Below, piece after piece: positions 7,620-16,641 of a DNA stretch of 64,000 nt. How positions within the stretch are numbered: the stretch's first letter is position 1; each line of letters begins with the position of its first letter. Source of the DNA: CAZBRS01 sp964494475 (GTDB lineage Bacteria; Myxococcota_A; UBA9042; CAZBRS01); assembly GCA_964494475.1 (NCBI GenBank), contig CAZBRS010000022.1, positions 18,960 through 82,959 on the forward strand, written 5' to 3'. Position numbers and translations under genes: made by a program. A model generated the notes under the pieces. The model ran no database searches. It was not told where the DNA came from and saw nothing but the letters and a program-made list of their open reading frames with translations.

Positions 7620-9521
7620 CTACCGGACCCCGACCTCGCTCGGCAGGCGCTGCTTCTTGTCGAACGAGAACGACAGCGTGGTCACCCCGTCCTCGACCTT
7701 CGAGCGCACCTCGTAGCCGCTCTTGAAGAACACGTTCAGCATCTTGCGGTTGCCCGCCAGCACCTCGGCCGTGAAGCCGCTGATGCCCTTCTGGTCGGCC
7801 ACCTCGATCAGGCGCGCCAGCAGGTACGTGCCGAGGCCCCCGCCCTGCCACTCGGGCAGCACGGTGAACGCCACCTCGGCGAAGTTGGTGCCGCGATCGA
7901 GGAACCAGCGGGCCACGCCCACGAACTCGTCGTTCGAGTCGTCGCCCACGGTGGCCGCGATGGCGAACTTCTCCTCGTAGTCGAGCACCACGAGCGGCTG
8001 CGCGCGCGTGTGGGGCAACGTACGGACCGCGCCCATGAAGCGGTAGTAGATGTCCTGCTCGGTGAGGCCGTAGAAGAAGGCGCGCAGCTTCTCCTCGTCG
8101 TTCGGCTTCAGCACGCGCAGGACCGTCGAGCGCCCGTCCTTCAGGGTGTAGTCCCAGCGGTAGTGGTCGGGGTAGAGCGTGCCGCCTTCGGGGGGCAACT
8201 GCTGGTCGGCGTAGATGTAGGTGAGCTTCTTGGCCTCGGCGAGCAGCCACTCCCGGTACTTGGGGTGCGCCACGTTGATGAGCGCGAGCGCGCGCTCGCG
8301 GATGTTCTTGGCGTGCAGGTAGGCGATGCCCCACTCGGTGACCACGTAGTGCACGTCGCCGCGCGTGGTGACCACGCCTGCTCCCGGGGACAGCACGGGC
8401 ACGATGCGCGACACCTCGCCCCCGCGCGCCGTGGACGGCAGCGCGATGATGGGCTTGCCGTGCTCGGCCAGGGCCGCGCCGCGGATGAAGTCGGCCTGCC
8501 CCCCGATGCCCGAGTAGAAGCGCGTGCCGAGCGAGTCGGCGCAGACCTGGCCGGTCAGGTCGATCTCGAGCGCCGAGTTGATGGCCACCATGTTGTCGTT
8601 CTTCGAGATGTTGCGGGGGTCCGAGACGAAGTCGGTGGGGTGGAACTCGAAGACCGGGTTGTTGTGGATGGTGTCGTACACGTGCCGCGAGCCCATGCAG
8701 AAGGCGGCGATGACCTTGCCGGGGTGGTACGACTTGCGCGCGTTCGTGATGACCCCGAGCTCGTAGAGCTCGATCAGCCCGTCGGAGAACATCTCGGTGT
8801 GCACGCCCAGGTCGCGCTTGTCCTTGAGGTGGCGGAGCACGGCGTCGGGTATGGCGCCGATGCCGGCCTGGATGGTGGCGCCGTTCGGCACCAGGCGCGA
8901 CACGTAGAAGCCGATGCGTTCGGCGGCCTCGTCGGCCTCGGCCGGGGGCAGCTCGAGGATCTCTTCGTCGAACTCGACGATGGCGTCGAGGTGCTCGATG
9001 CTCACGAAGCTGTCGCCCATGGTGCGCGGCATGCGCGTGTTGACCTGGGCGATCACGTAATCGGACTGTTCGACGGCGGCCTTCACGGTCTCGACCGAGA
9101 CGCCGAGCGAGCAGTTGCCGAACGGGTCGGGCGGCGTGACCTGCACCAGCGCCACGTGGATCCGCAAGCGGCGGTTCTTCACGAGCTTCGGGATCTCGGA
9201 CAGGAACATGGGCGTGTAGTCGGCGTCACCCCGCGCCACGGCGTCGCGCGCGGCCCGGCCGATGAAGTAGGTGTTCAGCCGGAACATGTCGCGGAACTTC
9301 GCGTCGGTGTAGGGCGACACGCCCAGGGAGATCAGGTGCAGGATCTCGGCGTCGGCGAGCTGGGCGGGGAAGCGCGTCAAGCTCTTGACCAGGTGCTGGG
9401 GCTCGGCGCAGCCCGTGCCGATGAAGATGCGCCGGCCGGGGCGGATGCGCTGGAACGCCGCCTCGACCGACATGCACCGTTTCTCGTAGAGCTCCTTCAT
9501 GCGGGGAAGTTGCCACGACAT
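7620..9521 (-). CDS. Acetyl-CoA hydrolase/CoA-transferase fused to a GNAT domain
   Basis: 633 residues. Residues about 1-430 match the acetyl-CoA hydrolase / 4-hydroxybutyrate CoA-transferase family ('FIGTGCAEPQHLV', 'TPPDPFGNCSLG', 'GVHTEMFSDGLIEL' with the likely catalytic Glu, 'GIGGQADFIRGA', and 'TEWGIAYL' near the end). Residues about 465-615 form a GNAT acyltransferase with the CoA loop 'EWQGGGLGTYL'. The first domain moves CoA between short-chain acids; the GNAT part may acylate lysines or sense acyl-CoA. It is the last gene of an acyl-CoA operon. Start 9521 was chosen over 9500 because AGGT lies at ribosome-binding distance. The fusion recurs in related bacteria, from general knowledge. 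Confidence 0.88.
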   Translation of the reverse strand: MSWQLPRMKELYEKRCMSVEAAFQRIRPGRRIFIGTGCAEPQHLVKSLTRFPAQLADAEILHLISLGVSPYTDAKFRDMFRLNTYFIGRAARDAVARGDADYTPMFLSEIPKLVKNRRLRIHVALVQVTPPDPFGNCSLGVSVETVKAAVEQSDYVIAQVNTRMPRTMGDSFVSIEHLDAIVEFDEEILELPPAEADEAAERIGFYVSRLVPNGATIQAGIGAIPDAVLRHLKDKRDLGVHTEMFSDGLIELYELGVITNARKSYHPGKVIAAFCMGSRHVYDTIHNNPVFEFHPTDFVSDPRNISKNDNMVAINSALEIDLTGQVCADSLGTRFYSGIGGQADFIRGAALAEHGKPIIALPSTARGGEVSRIVPVLSPGAGVVTTRGDVHYVVTEWGIAYLHAKNIRERALALINVAHPKYREWLLAEAKKLTYIYADQQLPPEGGTLYPDHYRWDYTLKDGRSTVLRVLKPNDEEKLRAFFYGLTEQDIYYRFMGAVRTLPHTRAQPLVVLDYEEKFAIAATVGDDSNDEFVGVARWFLDRGTNFAEVAFTVLPEWQGGGLGTYLLARLIEVADQKGISGFTAEVLAGNRKMLNVFFKSGYEVRSKVEDGVTTLSFSFDKKQRLPSEVGVR

Positions 9522-9539
9522 CGTGAAGACCTGCGTTCG

Positions 9540-11981
9540 TTATTTTCTTCTGGCGTCCACGTACATCTTGACCGCCAGCGAGATGGAAGCAAGCTTCGAA
9601 CGCGCCGAGTCGCCCCGCGACGTGAGCACCATGGAGAGATCGCCCGCCATGATCACGCCCGCGACCGTGGCACCCGACTGGGTGGTCAGCGTCTTGTAGA
9701 GCACGTTCCCGGCGTCGATGTCGGGCATGACCAGGATGTCGGCCGTGCCGCGGATCGCCCCGGGGTAGCCCTTGTCGCGCGCGATGTCGGGGTCCATGGC
9801 CACGTCGAAGCTGAGCGGCCCCTCGACCAGGCAGTCCTTGCGGTCGGCGAACCGGCGCGCGATGCGCTCGGCCTCGACCGAGCTCTCGACAGCGCGGTTC
9901 ACGTTCTCGATGGCGCTGATGATCGCCACCTGCGGCCGCTGGATGCGCAGGGCCGTCGCGACGCGCAGGGCGTTCTCGAGGATGCGCACCTTCTTGTCTT
10001 CGTCGGGGTAGGGATTGACCGCGGCGTCGGTGACCAGCACCAGCTTGTTGCGCACCGGGATGTCGGCCACCAGCACGTGGGACACCAGGTCGTTCGGACC
10101 CAGCCGACCCGAGGCCTTCAGGTACTTGAACACGCCCCGCAGGATCTCGTCGGTGTGCAGGCTGCCCTTCATGAGGATCTGCACGCGCCCCTCGGCGACC
10201 AGGCGGATGGCCTCGCCCACGGGATCGTCGGTGTCGACCACGTCGTAGTGCACGCCGTCGACCACGATGTCGGTCTCGTAGGCCGCGGCGTTGATGGCCG
10301 TGGAGTCGCCGATGAGCGAGAACGACGCGATGCGGTAGCGGCCCTCCTCGTTGGCCCTGCGCGCGGCCAGCAGCGCCTCGTCGTTGTCGGCGCCCACGAT
10401 GCCGATGCGGGGCGGTTCGGCCAGGTCCTTGACCGCCAGGCGCGCCGCGTCGATGACCTCGTCGAGCGTGACGAGGGGCGCGTTCTCCTTCTTGAAGAGC
10501 ACGGGGCGGTCGAAGATCGGGGTGTCGAGCAGCTTCTCCTCGGCGTGTCGATGCTGGCGCAGGGCGTCGCGCTCCCGGGCGTAGTCCTTCAGCCCCGCGG
10601 GGTCGTGCAGCCCGCGGAGCAGGCCCGCCGCGAGCGACTCGTGCTCGAGCGCGGGGACGATCACCACGGGGAAGCGGTCGCCGAGGTTCCGCCGGAAGCG
10701 CTCGACGAGGTCGGCGGACCGGGACAGTCCTCCGCTGAGGGCGACCACCTCGACCGGCTGGCCGTCGGCCGCCAGGCGCAGGACCGCCCCCGCGAACTGC
10801 CGGCCGTAGAAGTCGAGGATCAGGTCGATCTTGGCGCGCTGCGCCTCGGTGGCGCCCTTCGCCCGGAAGCTCGTGAGGGCGCGGAAGTCGTTGGTGCCGG
10901 CGAGCGAGAGCAGGCCGCCGCGCGAGAACACGACGGCCTCCAGCTCCTTGAGGCTCACGTCGTCGTCCTTGAGGGCGCCGAGCAGGCGCGGGAGATCGAG
11001 CGTGCCGCAGCGGTTGGCCGACGGGACCCCCGAGAAGGCGTCGACGAGCGCGGTCACCCGCCCGCCCAGGTGCCGCGCGAACGAGACCCCTCCGCCCACG
11101 TGGGCGGTGATGGCGCCGAAGCCCTCGGGCTCGCGACCGCAGATCGACGCGACCGTTCGCCAGACCGCCTTGTGGTTCAGGTAGTGGGCGCCCGAGCCGT
11201 CGCGCTTCTGCTTGAGGAAGCCGGTCAGGCGCTCGACCGTGTCGACCTCGTCGGAGACCACGGGGTCGCAGGTCGTCTGCAGCAGGTCGTCGGTGCGGCC
11301 CGCCAACTGCGCGAGCTTCGCGCCGATGCCGATGGCCATGTTGCTGGCGTGCGCGATGCGGGGGCTCGCGAGATCGCGCATCATCTCGGGCACCACGCGG
11401 TAGAGGCCGGTGGGCACGGGCTTCAGGAAGCCGCCGCGGCAGGCGATGCCGTCGAGGCGCGCGAGGTCGACGCCGACCTCGGACAACCAGGCCAGGATGG
11501 CGCGCGCGCGCGGCTCGACGCCGTCGGGAGCGCCCGGGGAAAGGTGCACCTCGAACTCGTGGCGCCGGGCGAGCCCCTCGAAGACGGCGACCTTGGTCGA
11601 CGTGGAGCCCGGGTTCAGCACCAACACCGTGGGGGGCGCCGCCAGGACCCGCTCGGCCACGCGTTCGCCGACCAGCCGCCGAAGGACGCCGGCGCCCCCG
11701 TCGAGCTCGGCCTCGAGGCGCACCAGCAGCCCGAGCGCCCGGCCCAGCACGTCGTTCACGCGCCCGGGCCCGGCCACGGCGAGCAGGCTCTCGACCACCG
11801 CCGAGAGCTCGGCGCGCAGATCGGCCTGCTCGTCGGGGGGGCAGGCTCCGCCGAGCCGCACAGCGACCGCCGCGAGCCACGTGTCGACCTGGGCCGAGAC
11901 CAGCCTCTCGAGACCTCGCGCGGCGACACGCTGCCGCCCGAGGTCTGCGATGGGTTCGAACAGTCGGGGCAACTCACCCAT
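9540..11981 (-). CDS. Butyrate kinase-phosphate butyryltransferase fusion
   Basis: 813 residues with three parts. Residues 1-117 are an unassigned, probably helical extension. Residues 118 to about 490 are a butyrate/acetate kinase-family domain: phosphate loop 'LNPGSTSTKVAVFE', 'GRGG'-like 'CRGGFLKPV', 'HASNMAIGIG', 'HVGGGVSFA' and 'VALSGGLSRS'. Residues about 515-813 are a phosphate acyltransferase domain ('GIVGADNDEALLAA', 'LMKGSLHTDEILRG', 'DAAVNPYP', 'GPLSFDVAMD', 'VMPDIDAGNVLYKTL'). The pair interconverts acyl-CoA, acyl phosphate and carboxylate plus ATP. The genes are normally separate (ptb, buk), so a fusion could channel butyryl phosphate. Butyrate is the inferred substrate. The start lies 3 bases after the synthetase stop. 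Confidence 0.88.
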   Translation of the reverse strand: MGELPRLFEPIADLGRQRVAARGLERLVSAQVDTWLAAVAVRLGGACPPDEQADLRAELSAVVESLLAVAGPGRVNDVLGRALGLLVRLEAELDGGAGVLRRLVGERVAERVLAAPPTVLVLNPGSTSTKVAVFEGLARRHEFEVHLSPGAPDGVEPRARAILAWLSEVGVDLARLDGIACRGGFLKPVPTGLYRVVPEMMRDLASPRIAHASNMAIGIGAKLAQLAGRTDDLLQTTCDPVVSDEVDTVERLTGFLKQKRDGSGAHYLNHKAVWRTVASICGREPEGFGAITAHVGGGVSFARHLGGRVTALVDAFSGVPSANRCGTLDLPRLLGALKDDDVSLKELEAVVFSRGGLLSLAGTNDFRALTSFRAKGATEAQRAKIDLILDFYGRQFAGAVLRLAADGQPVEVVALSGGLSRSADLVERFRRNLGDRFPVVIVPALEHESLAAGLLRGLHDPAGLKDYARERDALRQHRHAEEKLLDTPIFDRPVLFKKENAPLVTLDEVIDAARLAVKDLAEPPRIGIVGADNDEALLAARRANEEGRYRIASFSLIGDSTAINAAAYETDIVVDGVHYDVVDTDDPVGEAIRLVAEGRVQILMKGSLHTDEILRGVFKYLKASGRLGPNDLVSHVLVADIPVRNKLVLVTDAAVNPYPDEDKKVRILENALRVATALRIQRPQVAIISAIENVNRAVESSVEAERIARRFADRKDCLVEGPLSFDVAMDPDIARDKGYPGAIRGTADILVMPDIDAGNVLYKTLTTQSGATVAGVIMAGDLSMVLTSRGDSARSKLASISLAVKMYVDARRK

Positions 11982-11984
11982 GGG

Positions 11985-13922
11985 TCACCTCCCCCCCTCG
12001 CGGCCTTCGGTCGCGTGCCGGAACAGGAAGTCGAGGCTGTCTGGGTTGGCCACGTGCCCGAAGTCCTCACCGCTCTGGATGTCGCCCGTGGCGATGCGCT
12101 TCAGCACGCGCCGCACGACCTTGCCCGACCGCGTGCGCGGCAGCGACGTCGCGAAGATCACGCGCAGCCGGCGCCCGGCGTCGCCCAGGCGCGCGGACCC
12201 CCACGCGGTCAGTTCGGCGGCCAGCGCCTCCTCCTGCTCGCGCGGCAGGTCGCCGCGCGCCACGACGAACGCCATCAGCGAGACCTCGCGCTCGGCGAGG
12301 CCGACCACGGCCACCTCGGTCACGCGGGGATGCGACGCCAGCGCGTGCTCGACCTCGGCGGTCGAGATCGACTCGCCCTCGATCTTCACCACGTCGTCGA
12401 GGCGCCCCATGAACCACGCGAAGCCCTCGTCGTCGACGCGCACGCCGTCGTTGGTGGCGTAGCAGCCGGGCACGCTCCCGAAGTGGGCCCGCCGCAAGTG
12501 CTCGGGGTCGCCCCAGATCCCGCGGGCCCGCGCGGGCCACGAGCCCTTGAACAGGAGCTGCCCGCTCTCGTTCGGGCGGCAGCGCTCGCCCAGATCGTTC
12601 ACCACCAGCATCTCGATGCCCGGCAGGGGCAGGCCCAGCGCCCCCGGCCGGTTCAGCTCGGCCGAAGGCCCCGTGGCGAGCAACGCCCCCCCGCTCTCGG
12701 TCTGGATCCAGAGGTTCAGCACGCGCGCCTCTCCCGTGGTCAACGCGGCGCCCGCGAAGCGGATCAGGCGCGGAGGCAGGGCGTCGCCCGTGCAGGCCAC
12801 GAACGAGAAGCGCTTCTCGGCGAGCGTGGCGCCCGCCAGCACCTCGCGCAGCGATCCGAGGTGCCGCGGGCTGGTCAGGAGCCCGATCTCGTCGTGGGCC
12901 GCGGCGATGCCCTCGAGCACGCGCGCGTCGGGCTCGTGGCCCGGCCGGAGCGAGAGCGCGGTGCCGCTGGCCAGGGCGCCCCACAGGCCGTGCGCGAGGG
13001 CCGGCACGGTGTCGAGCTCGAGGCAGCTGTGCACCGAGGGCAGCGGGCCCGTGGGGCTGGCCGCGTCGAGCAGCATGGCGTGGCTGGCGGCCGCCTGCAC
13101 CAGGAAGCCGGCGGTCGCGAAGACGGCCCCCCTCGGCCCCCCCGCCGATCGCGCGTAGCGGACGAAGAGGGGATGCTCGGAGGGCACCGAAACGGGCTCG
13201 AGCACCGCCCCCTCGGGAACGCTCGCGAGCAGGGCCTCGAGCGACTCGAGCGGCCCGCCTGGAGCCCCCCCGAGGGCGATCGCGACCACACCGGAGAGCG
13301 AGGCCGTGAGCCGATCGCGCCGGGCCGCGTAGCCCACGTCGACCGGGTCACCCCCGACCACCAGGGCCCGCGCCCCGCAGTCGGCGAGGCACTCGCCGGC
13401 CAGGTCGGCCGAGAGGCGCCACGAGATGGGCACGGCCACCAGGCCGAGCCGCGCGCAGGCCAGGTGCAGCAGCACGATCTCGGGCTCGTCGGGCGCGTAG
13501 AGGGCCACGCGGTCGCCCTCGGCGAGCCCGCGCGCCCGGAGCGCCACGGCCAGGCGCACGACGCCGGCGAGCAATTCCCGGTACGTCCACCGGGTCACGC
13601 TCCCGTCGGGTCGCCACACCAGCAACGCGCACACGTCGCCCCCCCCGGCCTCCAAGCGAGCGTCGAGGGCGTGCCGACAGGCGTTCAGCCGACCGCCCTC
13701 GAACCACGTGGTCGCGATCCCGTCGGCGGCCTCGCGCGACACCTCGCGGAAGGGCTCGTCCCACTGCAGGCGCTCGGCCTGCAGCGCCCAGTACTCGTCG
13801 CGACGCTCGAGGCTGAGGCGGTGCCGACTCCGCGCGTCGGCCAGATCGGCCGCCAGGGGAACCCCGAACGCCTCGCGAACCTCGCGCGAGATGGGCCAGG
13901 CACCGGTCTTCGAAGGCTGCAT
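11985..13922 (-). CDS. Acetyl-CoA-synthetase-like AMP-forming ligase with altered nucleotide motifs
   Basis: 645 residues from ATG 13922 (AGGGGGG upstream). An N-terminal Acs-type segment ('WALQAERLQWDEPF') precedes the ANL adenylation fold. 'WIQTESGG' is the expected A5 motif and 'PRTRSGKVVRRVL' carries the catalytic lysine of A10. The usual phosphate loop (SGSTGxPKG) reads ARSAGGPRG, and the usual TGD before the hinge reads TND in 'YATNDGVRVDDEGF'. It resembles acetyl/propionyl-CoA synthetase, but these substitutions may reduce or change activity. First gene of the operon leading to the kinase-acyltransferase and CoA-transferase-GNAT fusions, so activation of a short-chain acid is likely. 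Confidence 0.82.
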   Translation of the reverse strand: MQPSKTGAWPISREVREAFGVPLAADLADARSRHRLSLERRDEYWALQAERLQWDEPFREVSREAADGIATTWFEGGRLNACRHALDARLEAGGGDVCALLVWRPDGSVTRWTYRELLAGVVRLAVALRARGLAEGDRVALYAPDEPEIVLLHLACARLGLVAVPISWRLSADLAGECLADCGARALVVGGDPVDVGYAARRDRLTASLSGVVAIALGGAPGGPLESLEALLASVPEGAVLEPVSVPSEHPLFVRYARSAGGPRGAVFATAGFLVQAAASHAMLLDAASPTGPLPSVHSCLELDTVPALAHGLWGALASGTALSLRPGHEPDARVLEGIAAAHDEIGLLTSPRHLGSLREVLAGATLAEKRFSFVACTGDALPPRLIRFAGAALTTGEARVLNLWIQTESGGALLATGPSAELNRPGALGLPLPGIEMLVVNDLGERCRPNESGQLLFKGSWPARARGIWGDPEHLRRAHFGSVPGCYATNDGVRVDDEGFAWFMGRLDDVVKIEGESISTAEVEHALASHPRVTEVAVVGLAEREVSLMAFVVARGDLPREQEEALAAELTAWGSARLGDAGRRLRVIFATSLPRTRSGKVVRRVLKRIATGDIQSGEDFGHVANPDSLDFLFRHATEGREGGR

Positions 13923-14012
13923 GAACGCCCCCCTGGGAAGCCGGTCGGGCCGGCGACGAGAGATCAACACCGCGCGGGGGCTCCCGTCAAGGCCCCGATG
14001 TAACCAACCGGT

Positions 14013-14882
14013 TCAGTTGCGGGCGGTGCGCACGCCGACGACGAGGGCGTACCCCACGTTCACGACCAGCAGCGCCGTGCACGTCCAGAGCAGCCCGGAC
14101 AGGAGCCACGGCGGAAACGTGCCCGGGTGGAAGCGCTCGATGAGCGAGCCTCCGAGCAGCACGCCGAGGACGAACCCCGAGGCCTTTCCCACCCCCGTGG
14201 CGTGGATGCGGAAGGGACCGCGCGTCAGGAAGAGGTAGTAGCCGCCGACGAGCGGTACGAAGTAGCGCGCCCAGACGAGCAGCAGGAGCCACCAGGGCAG
14301 CGCCCCTGCCAGCGTCAGCGACAGCGCCACCATCGAGTTGAACAGCATGTCCGAGACCGGGTCGACCACACGGCCGAACACCGACTCGAGGCGCAGACGC
14401 CGCGCCAGGAAGCCGTCGAGCACGTCCGAGACCGCCAGGAGGGCGAAGGCGACGATCAGGGACGTGCGCAGCTCCGGGAACTCGTCGTGGCGCACGACCA
14501 GGTTGAACACCGGGGGCATGAGCGCGATGCGCGCCAGCGTCAGCTCGTTCGGCAATCCCAGCCGGAGCAGCGGCCGGCCGTCCTCGGTGCAGAAGAGCCC
14601 CAGCTGGAAGAAGGTCACGAGCAGCACGGCCGCCAGCCAGAAGGCCCCCGACAAGGTGATGAGCAGCGCCCCCTCGCCGGGCGAGAGCCACCAGAGCAGC
14701 CCGTCGAGGGCGCCGGTCAGGAGCGCGAGGCCGAGGGCCGTCCGGAAGAAGGAGCGACGCAGCGCGTGGTTGCCCGCGGCGGTCTCGCGGCCGAACCGCC
14801 ACAGCAACGAGAAGAAGCGCCGCAAACTGCGATCGTGATGGAGGGCGTCGAGGACGTCGGTGAGGACGGTCGGCGGCGGCAT
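14013..14882 (-). CDS. CDP-alcohol phosphatidyltransferase
   Basis: 289 residues, integral membrane with about six hydrophobic segments. The CDP-alcohol signature D-x2-DG-x2-AR-x8-G-x3-D-x3-D is complete at residues 153-178 (D153, D156, G157, A160, R161, G170, D174, D178). The family transfers phosphatidyl groups from CDP-diacylglycerol to alcohols such as glycerol phosphate, serine or inositol. The roughly 100-residue N-terminal part with two extra hydrophobic segments is not typical of PgsA, so the acceptor cannot be assigned. The start at 14882 excludes a basic, low-complexity upstream extension that overlaps the neighbouring gene. Third gene in a LysM - DUF2505-like - phosphatidyltransferase run. 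Confidence 0.88.
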   Translation of the reverse strand: MPPPTVLTDVLDALHHDRSLRRFFSLLWRFGRETAAGNHALRRSFFRTALGLALLTGALDGLLWWLSPGEGALLITLSGAFWLAAVLLVTFFQLGLFCTEDGRPLLRLGLPNELTLARIALMPPVFNLVVRHDEFPELRTSLIVAFALLAVSDVLDGFLARRLRLESVFGRVVDPVSDMLFNSMVALSLTLAGALPWWLLLLVWARYFVPLVGGYYLFLTRGPFRIHATGVGKASGFVLGVLLGGSLIERFHPGTFPPWLLSGLLWTCTALLVVNVGYALVVGVRTARN

Positions 14883-14902
14883 GGGGAGGACCGGGGGCGG
14901 AG

Positions 14903-15412
14903 CTACGAGAGCTCCCCGGCCACCGCCAGCTTCTCGAGCAGCTGGGCCTCCTCCTTGAGGATCTTCTCGGCGGTCGAGGCGATGATCTTCTCGGCGATCT
15001 TGCCGACGATGAAGATCTTGACGGTGAGCTCGCCGGTGAGCACCCGACGGCAACCCCGGGCGGTGGGCAGGAAGCGCACGGTGCCGTTGTTGACCATCTT
15101 CTCGGCGATCTGGCCGATGACGGGGGTGTTCACGAAGCGTCCCTCATGGCGCGCGTAGTCGTACGAGGACTCCTCGACCCACTCCATCCAGCGCGGCTCG
15201 ACCTTGATGGGCCCCACGCTCTTGATGAGCGGCTCGGGGCGGTACAGCACCTTGCGACGCACGACGCTGCCTTCTTCGGTGCGCGACTTGATCTCGGTGC
15301 CGATGATGGTGCTCATGCGCTCGGTCATGATCCGGTTGATCTCGGGGTGGGTCATGAGCCGCTCGATGCGCTCGACCGGCGCGCTGAACTCGTGCGTGTA
15401 TTCGAACTTCAT
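14903..15412 (-). CDS. DUF2505/SRPBCC-like small protein
   Basis: 169 residues beginning MKFEYTHEFSAPVERIERLM, the typical first strand and helix of SRPBCC (START-like) ligand-binding folds, closest in my reading to DUF2505. 'GCRRVLTGELTVKIFIVGKI' in the second half gives the central strands, and a C-terminal amphipathic helix ('TAEKILKEEAQLLEKLAV') caps the cavity. No catalytic residues are recognised. Lipid or hydrophobic ligand binding would fit its place between a LysM protein and a phospholipid synthase, but that is inference. Spacing to both neighbours is about 20 bases, which suggests one transcript. Confidence 0.7.
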   Translation of the reverse strand: MKFEYTHEFSAPVERIERLMTHPEINRIMTERMSTIIGTEIKSRTEEGSVVRRKVLYRPEPLIKSVGPIKVEPRWMEWVEESSYDYARHEGRFVNTPVIGQIAEKMVNNGTVRFLPTARGCRRVLTGELTVKIFIVGKIAEKIIASTAEKILKEEAQLLEKLAVAGELS

Positions 15413-15432
15413 GGCTCCCTCGGTCGTGGGGG

Positions 15433-16518
15433 TCAGTGGACCTTCGCGAGGTTCTGCTGCAGCTCGGCGAAGGGCGCGGCGGTCTTCGGGATGCGGACCT
15501 TCGTGCCGCGCGCCAGCCTCCGGAAGTCCTTGTCGGAGTTGTAGTCTTCGAGCCGTTTGGCGTCAACCTTGTAGCGCTGCGACAACGACCACAGCGACTC
15601 GCCGGCGGCGAGCTCGTGCACCGTGTAGTACTTGTCCTCCAGCTCCTTCAGCACGTCGTCGGCGAAGCGCTCGCGCAGCGTCGCGAAGGCCGTGGCGCGC
15701 TTCTCGTTCAGGCGCACGCTGAGGGTCTGCCCGGGCGCCACCTCGGCACCGGCGTTCAGCTTGTTGTCCCGGCGCAGGTCCTCGAGGGTCGTGCCGCTCC
15801 AGTCGGACAGGCGCTCGAGGGTCTCGCCGAGCCGCACCTGGATGCTCTCGAAGCTCACGGTCTCCTTGCCGAACACGTTCGGGTTCTCGCCCGCTCCGCC
15901 CCGCGCCCGCTCCTTGAAGAGGGGTATCGCGATGGTGCGCCCCGCGGGCAGCGCGTTCAGGAAGACCGTCGGGTTGTAGTCCTTCACGACCCAGGGCTCG
16001 AGGGGCGCGTAGCGCTTGCAGAGCGCCTGGATGGTGTCGCCCGACGACACGTGGTAGTCGACCACCTTGTCCTCGACGTAGTGGTCGTAGAAGCGGTCGC
16101 GATACTCCCGGTGGAAGCGCGAGCGATGATCGATGAGCGCGTTGACCTGCTCGCCGGTGAGGGTGAGCTTCAACTGGTAGCCCTCGCCCGCCCAGCGCGA
16201 CTTGGGGTTCTCGGCCAGGATGCGCTCCACGGAGAGGCCGGTCCACTCGCTGATCAGCTGGATGCTCTCCTGGTACTTCAGCTTGATGGTGTGCTGCTCC
16301 GCCACCTTCTTGTCGATCTCGACGATCTCGATGCGATGGCCGGACGACGGCTCGGAGCGAGGGGCCTTCTTGGCGGGCTCCTTGCCGGCGCGCTTCGTGA
16401 GCACCGGGTAGCGCTCGGTCGTGGCCACCCACGCCAGGCCCTCGGCGATGGGTCCCGTGAGGGCCCACACGAGGACGAGGACGCCACCGAAGAGGAGGAG
16501 GAGCGCTGTTTTTTTCAT
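15433..16518 (-). CDS. Membrane-anchored LysM-repeat protein
   Basis: 361 residues. An N-terminal hydrophobic anchor or signal (residues 5-25) precedes a short basic linker and four LysM-like segments. The clearest are 'VDYHVSSGDTIQALCKRYAP' (about 156-205) and 'YYTVHELAAGESLWSLSQRY' (about 300-350). Two weaker copies lie around residues 75-125 and 225-270, each ending in a strand like 'GQTLSVRL'. LysM domains bind peptidoglycan or other N-acetylglucosamine polymers, so a periplasmic cell-wall role is likely. No catalytic domain is present. It is the first gene of a three-gene unit with the DUF2505-like protein and the phosphatidyltransferase. Confidence 0.82.
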   Translation of the reverse strand: MKKTALLLLFGGVLVLVWALTGPIAEGLAWVATTERYPVLTKRAGKEPAKKAPRSEPSSGHRIEIVEIDKKVAEQHTIKLKYQESIQLISEWTGLSVERILAENPKSRWAGEGYQLKLTLTGEQVNALIDHRSRFHREYRDRFYDHYVEDKVVDYHVSSGDTIQALCKRYAPLEPWVVKDYNPTVFLNALPAGRTIAIPLFKERARGGAGENPNVFGKETVSFESIQVRLGETLERLSDWSGTTLEDLRRDNKLNAGAEVAPGQTLSVRLNEKRATAFATLRERFADDVLKELEDKYYTVHELAAGESLWSLSQRYKVDAKRLEDYNSDKDFRRLARGTKVRIPKTAAPFAELQQNLAKVH

Positions 16519-16554
16519 GTCGTGTCACTGTCAAGCAGGTCCGCCGCAGGGTCG

Positions 16555-16583
16555 ACTATAGGTCGCGCCCGGGGGGGGGCAAA
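16555..16583 (-). promoter_or_regulatory. Weak candidate promoter upstream of the LysM gene
   Basis: TTTGCC (16578-16583), 17 bases, TATAGT (16555-16560) on the minus strand, about 37 bases from ATG 16518. A perfect TTGACA also lies further upstream (16601-16606) but has no -10 at the right distance. Confidence 0.3.
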
Positions 16584-16641
16584 TAAGTGGAGACATTATC
16601 TGTCAAGCGCCCGAGATCGAACGACTTTCTGGAGTGGCGCC

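Noticed and set aside
8010..14003. A 1997-residue open frame on the plus strand opposite the acyl-CoA operon
   Set aside because: Low-complexity His/Arg/Gly/Ala composition, and three well-recognised enzymes occupy the other strand across the same DNA.
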